From Antedon bifida (lineage: Eukaryota > Echinodermata > Crinoidea > Comatulida > Antedonidae), in the NCBI GenBank assembly GCA_963402885.1, contig OY727094.1, positions 4,404,501-4,468,500 on the forward strand: a stretch of 64,000 bases of DNA, in the 5' to 3' direction. The notes under the pieces are model-generated. The model was not told where the DNA came from and ran no database searches. It saw only the letters and a program-made list of their open reading frames with translations. Position 1 is the stretch's first letter. Every line of letters starts with the position of its first letter. Positions 63,601 through 64,000 of the stretch are shown one piece after another. The position numbers were made by a program, and so were the translations under genes.

Positions 63601-63918
63601 GTCGATGACGTGGGTTGGTCTTTTGGAACACTAGGTCCAGGACCTGAAAAGTTAAGCAAATTAAAATATCAACGATTTCAAATTTGATTCGGTATAAAAA
63701 ATGTGATGACAAAGACTAAAAATAGAAAGAAATTATACATTGTAAATAAACATATGGCAGAGATTAAAACGATTTGCATGTACACCTAAGCCCTTGGCCT
63801 TAGCATGATTTAGGCCTAGCGATATCATATGTTGAGCATTATTATTCATTTAAACAACAAAAATCCCTGTTTGTACAGTACCTTCTGTTCCTGCTCCATT
63901 CTTTCCAGATTGAGATTT
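60669..63918 (-). CDS. PHC: Polyhomeotic-like Polycomb (PRC1) protein, 3' part of gene
   Basis: Five exons in transcript order: 63882-63918, 62640-63643, 62344-62425, 61591-61868, 60669-61163 (stop 60669-60671). They give 631 residues in one frame; the gene continues beyond the right edge. Order of features: a long Pro/Ser/Thr-rich disordered exon ending in the Polyhomeotic homology motif (HIIDGFVIEEASEPFP); an FCS zinc finger (KCEFCGKMDAPNKF...RFCSMACAKRYN); a basic stretch; an acidic Glu/Asp tract; and a C-terminal SAM domain (WTPHQVSNFINAIPGC ... QEIDGQALMLLKEDLL ... KLGPALKIISKI). The FCS finger binds nucleic acid and the SAM domain polymerises to compact Polycomb domains (family knowledge). 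Vertebrates have PHC1-3; the copy number here is unknown. Confidence 0.95.
61366..61478 (-). mobile_element. tRNA-derived SINE family D, copy 3 (truncated), in a PHC intron
   Basis: The reverse strand carries the head (TTGGTGGTTAACATG) and the TCTGACCTAGTGCCAGAG block. The tail is missing. Confidence 0.7.
62073..62240 (+). mobile_element. tRNA-derived SINE family D, copy 4, in a PHC intron
   Basis: TGTAGCTTGGTGGTTAACGT head, CTCGCTAAGCCTCAAATGAG middle and TTGGATGCGTATGAAGAAAT tail. Confidence 0.8.
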
Positions 63919-64000
63919 CTGTTGGGAAAAAACAAAAACAAAATTTTATTATATATAAATCTCCTTCATCAATTCAAGACAAGAACAATAATGGGGAGAG

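Overview
This is a window of AT-rich animal (metazoan) nuclear DNA. Introns are GT-AG, and the genes are bilaterian mTOR, UBIAD1, SDHB and Polyhomeotic homologues. Gene content, a C1q/collagen gene, many short TIR elements and tRNA-derived SINEs, and frequent AGGCCTA-type runs suggest a deuterostome invertebrate. An echinoderm is my best guess, but this is inference and not proven.

Layout. Positions 191-51701 (minus strand) hold 48 coding exons of the serine/threonine kinase mTOR, read right to left. Their joined length is 7,041 nt (2,347 codons) with matching phase at every junction. The protein runs from the initiator Met through the HEAT, FAT, FRB and kinase domains to just after the DFG motif. 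The last ~160 residues, including FATC, lie beyond the left edge. One mTOR intron is 19.8 kb (4274-24065). On the opposite strand inside it lies a secreted collagen-C1q gene with an unspliced coding region (20003-20854). About 0.95 kb upstream of the mTOR start codon, in divergent orientation, is an intronless UBIAD1 (52620-53624, plus). Convergent with UBIAD1 is SDHB (54693-58422, minus, 8 coding exons, complete). At the right edge is the 3' part of a Polyhomeotic-like PRC1 gene (60669-63918, minus, 5 exons) with the HD1-like motif, FCS zinc finger and SAM domain; its 5' end is off the window.

The introns are packed with small repeats. There are three multi-copy MITE-like families (11, 8 and 6 copies) and several lower-copy inverted-repeat elements. 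At least three tRNA-related SINE families are present, as is a 1.56 kb element with four TGACGTCA motifs. Tandem arrays include a 52-unit, indel-free 30-bp minisatellite with higher-order duplications. No CRISPR, prokaryotic operon or viral gene was seen.

Biologically these are independent housekeeping or regulatory genes: mTOR (growth signalling), UBIAD1 (prenyltransferase for menaquinone/CoQ), SDHB (complex II) and PHC (Polycomb repression), plus an extracellular C1q-domain protein. The arrangement stands out. The head-to-head MTOR-UBIAD1 pair, and a secreted gene nested antisense in MTOR, both recall the vertebrate locus (MTOR, ANGPTL7, UBIAD1).
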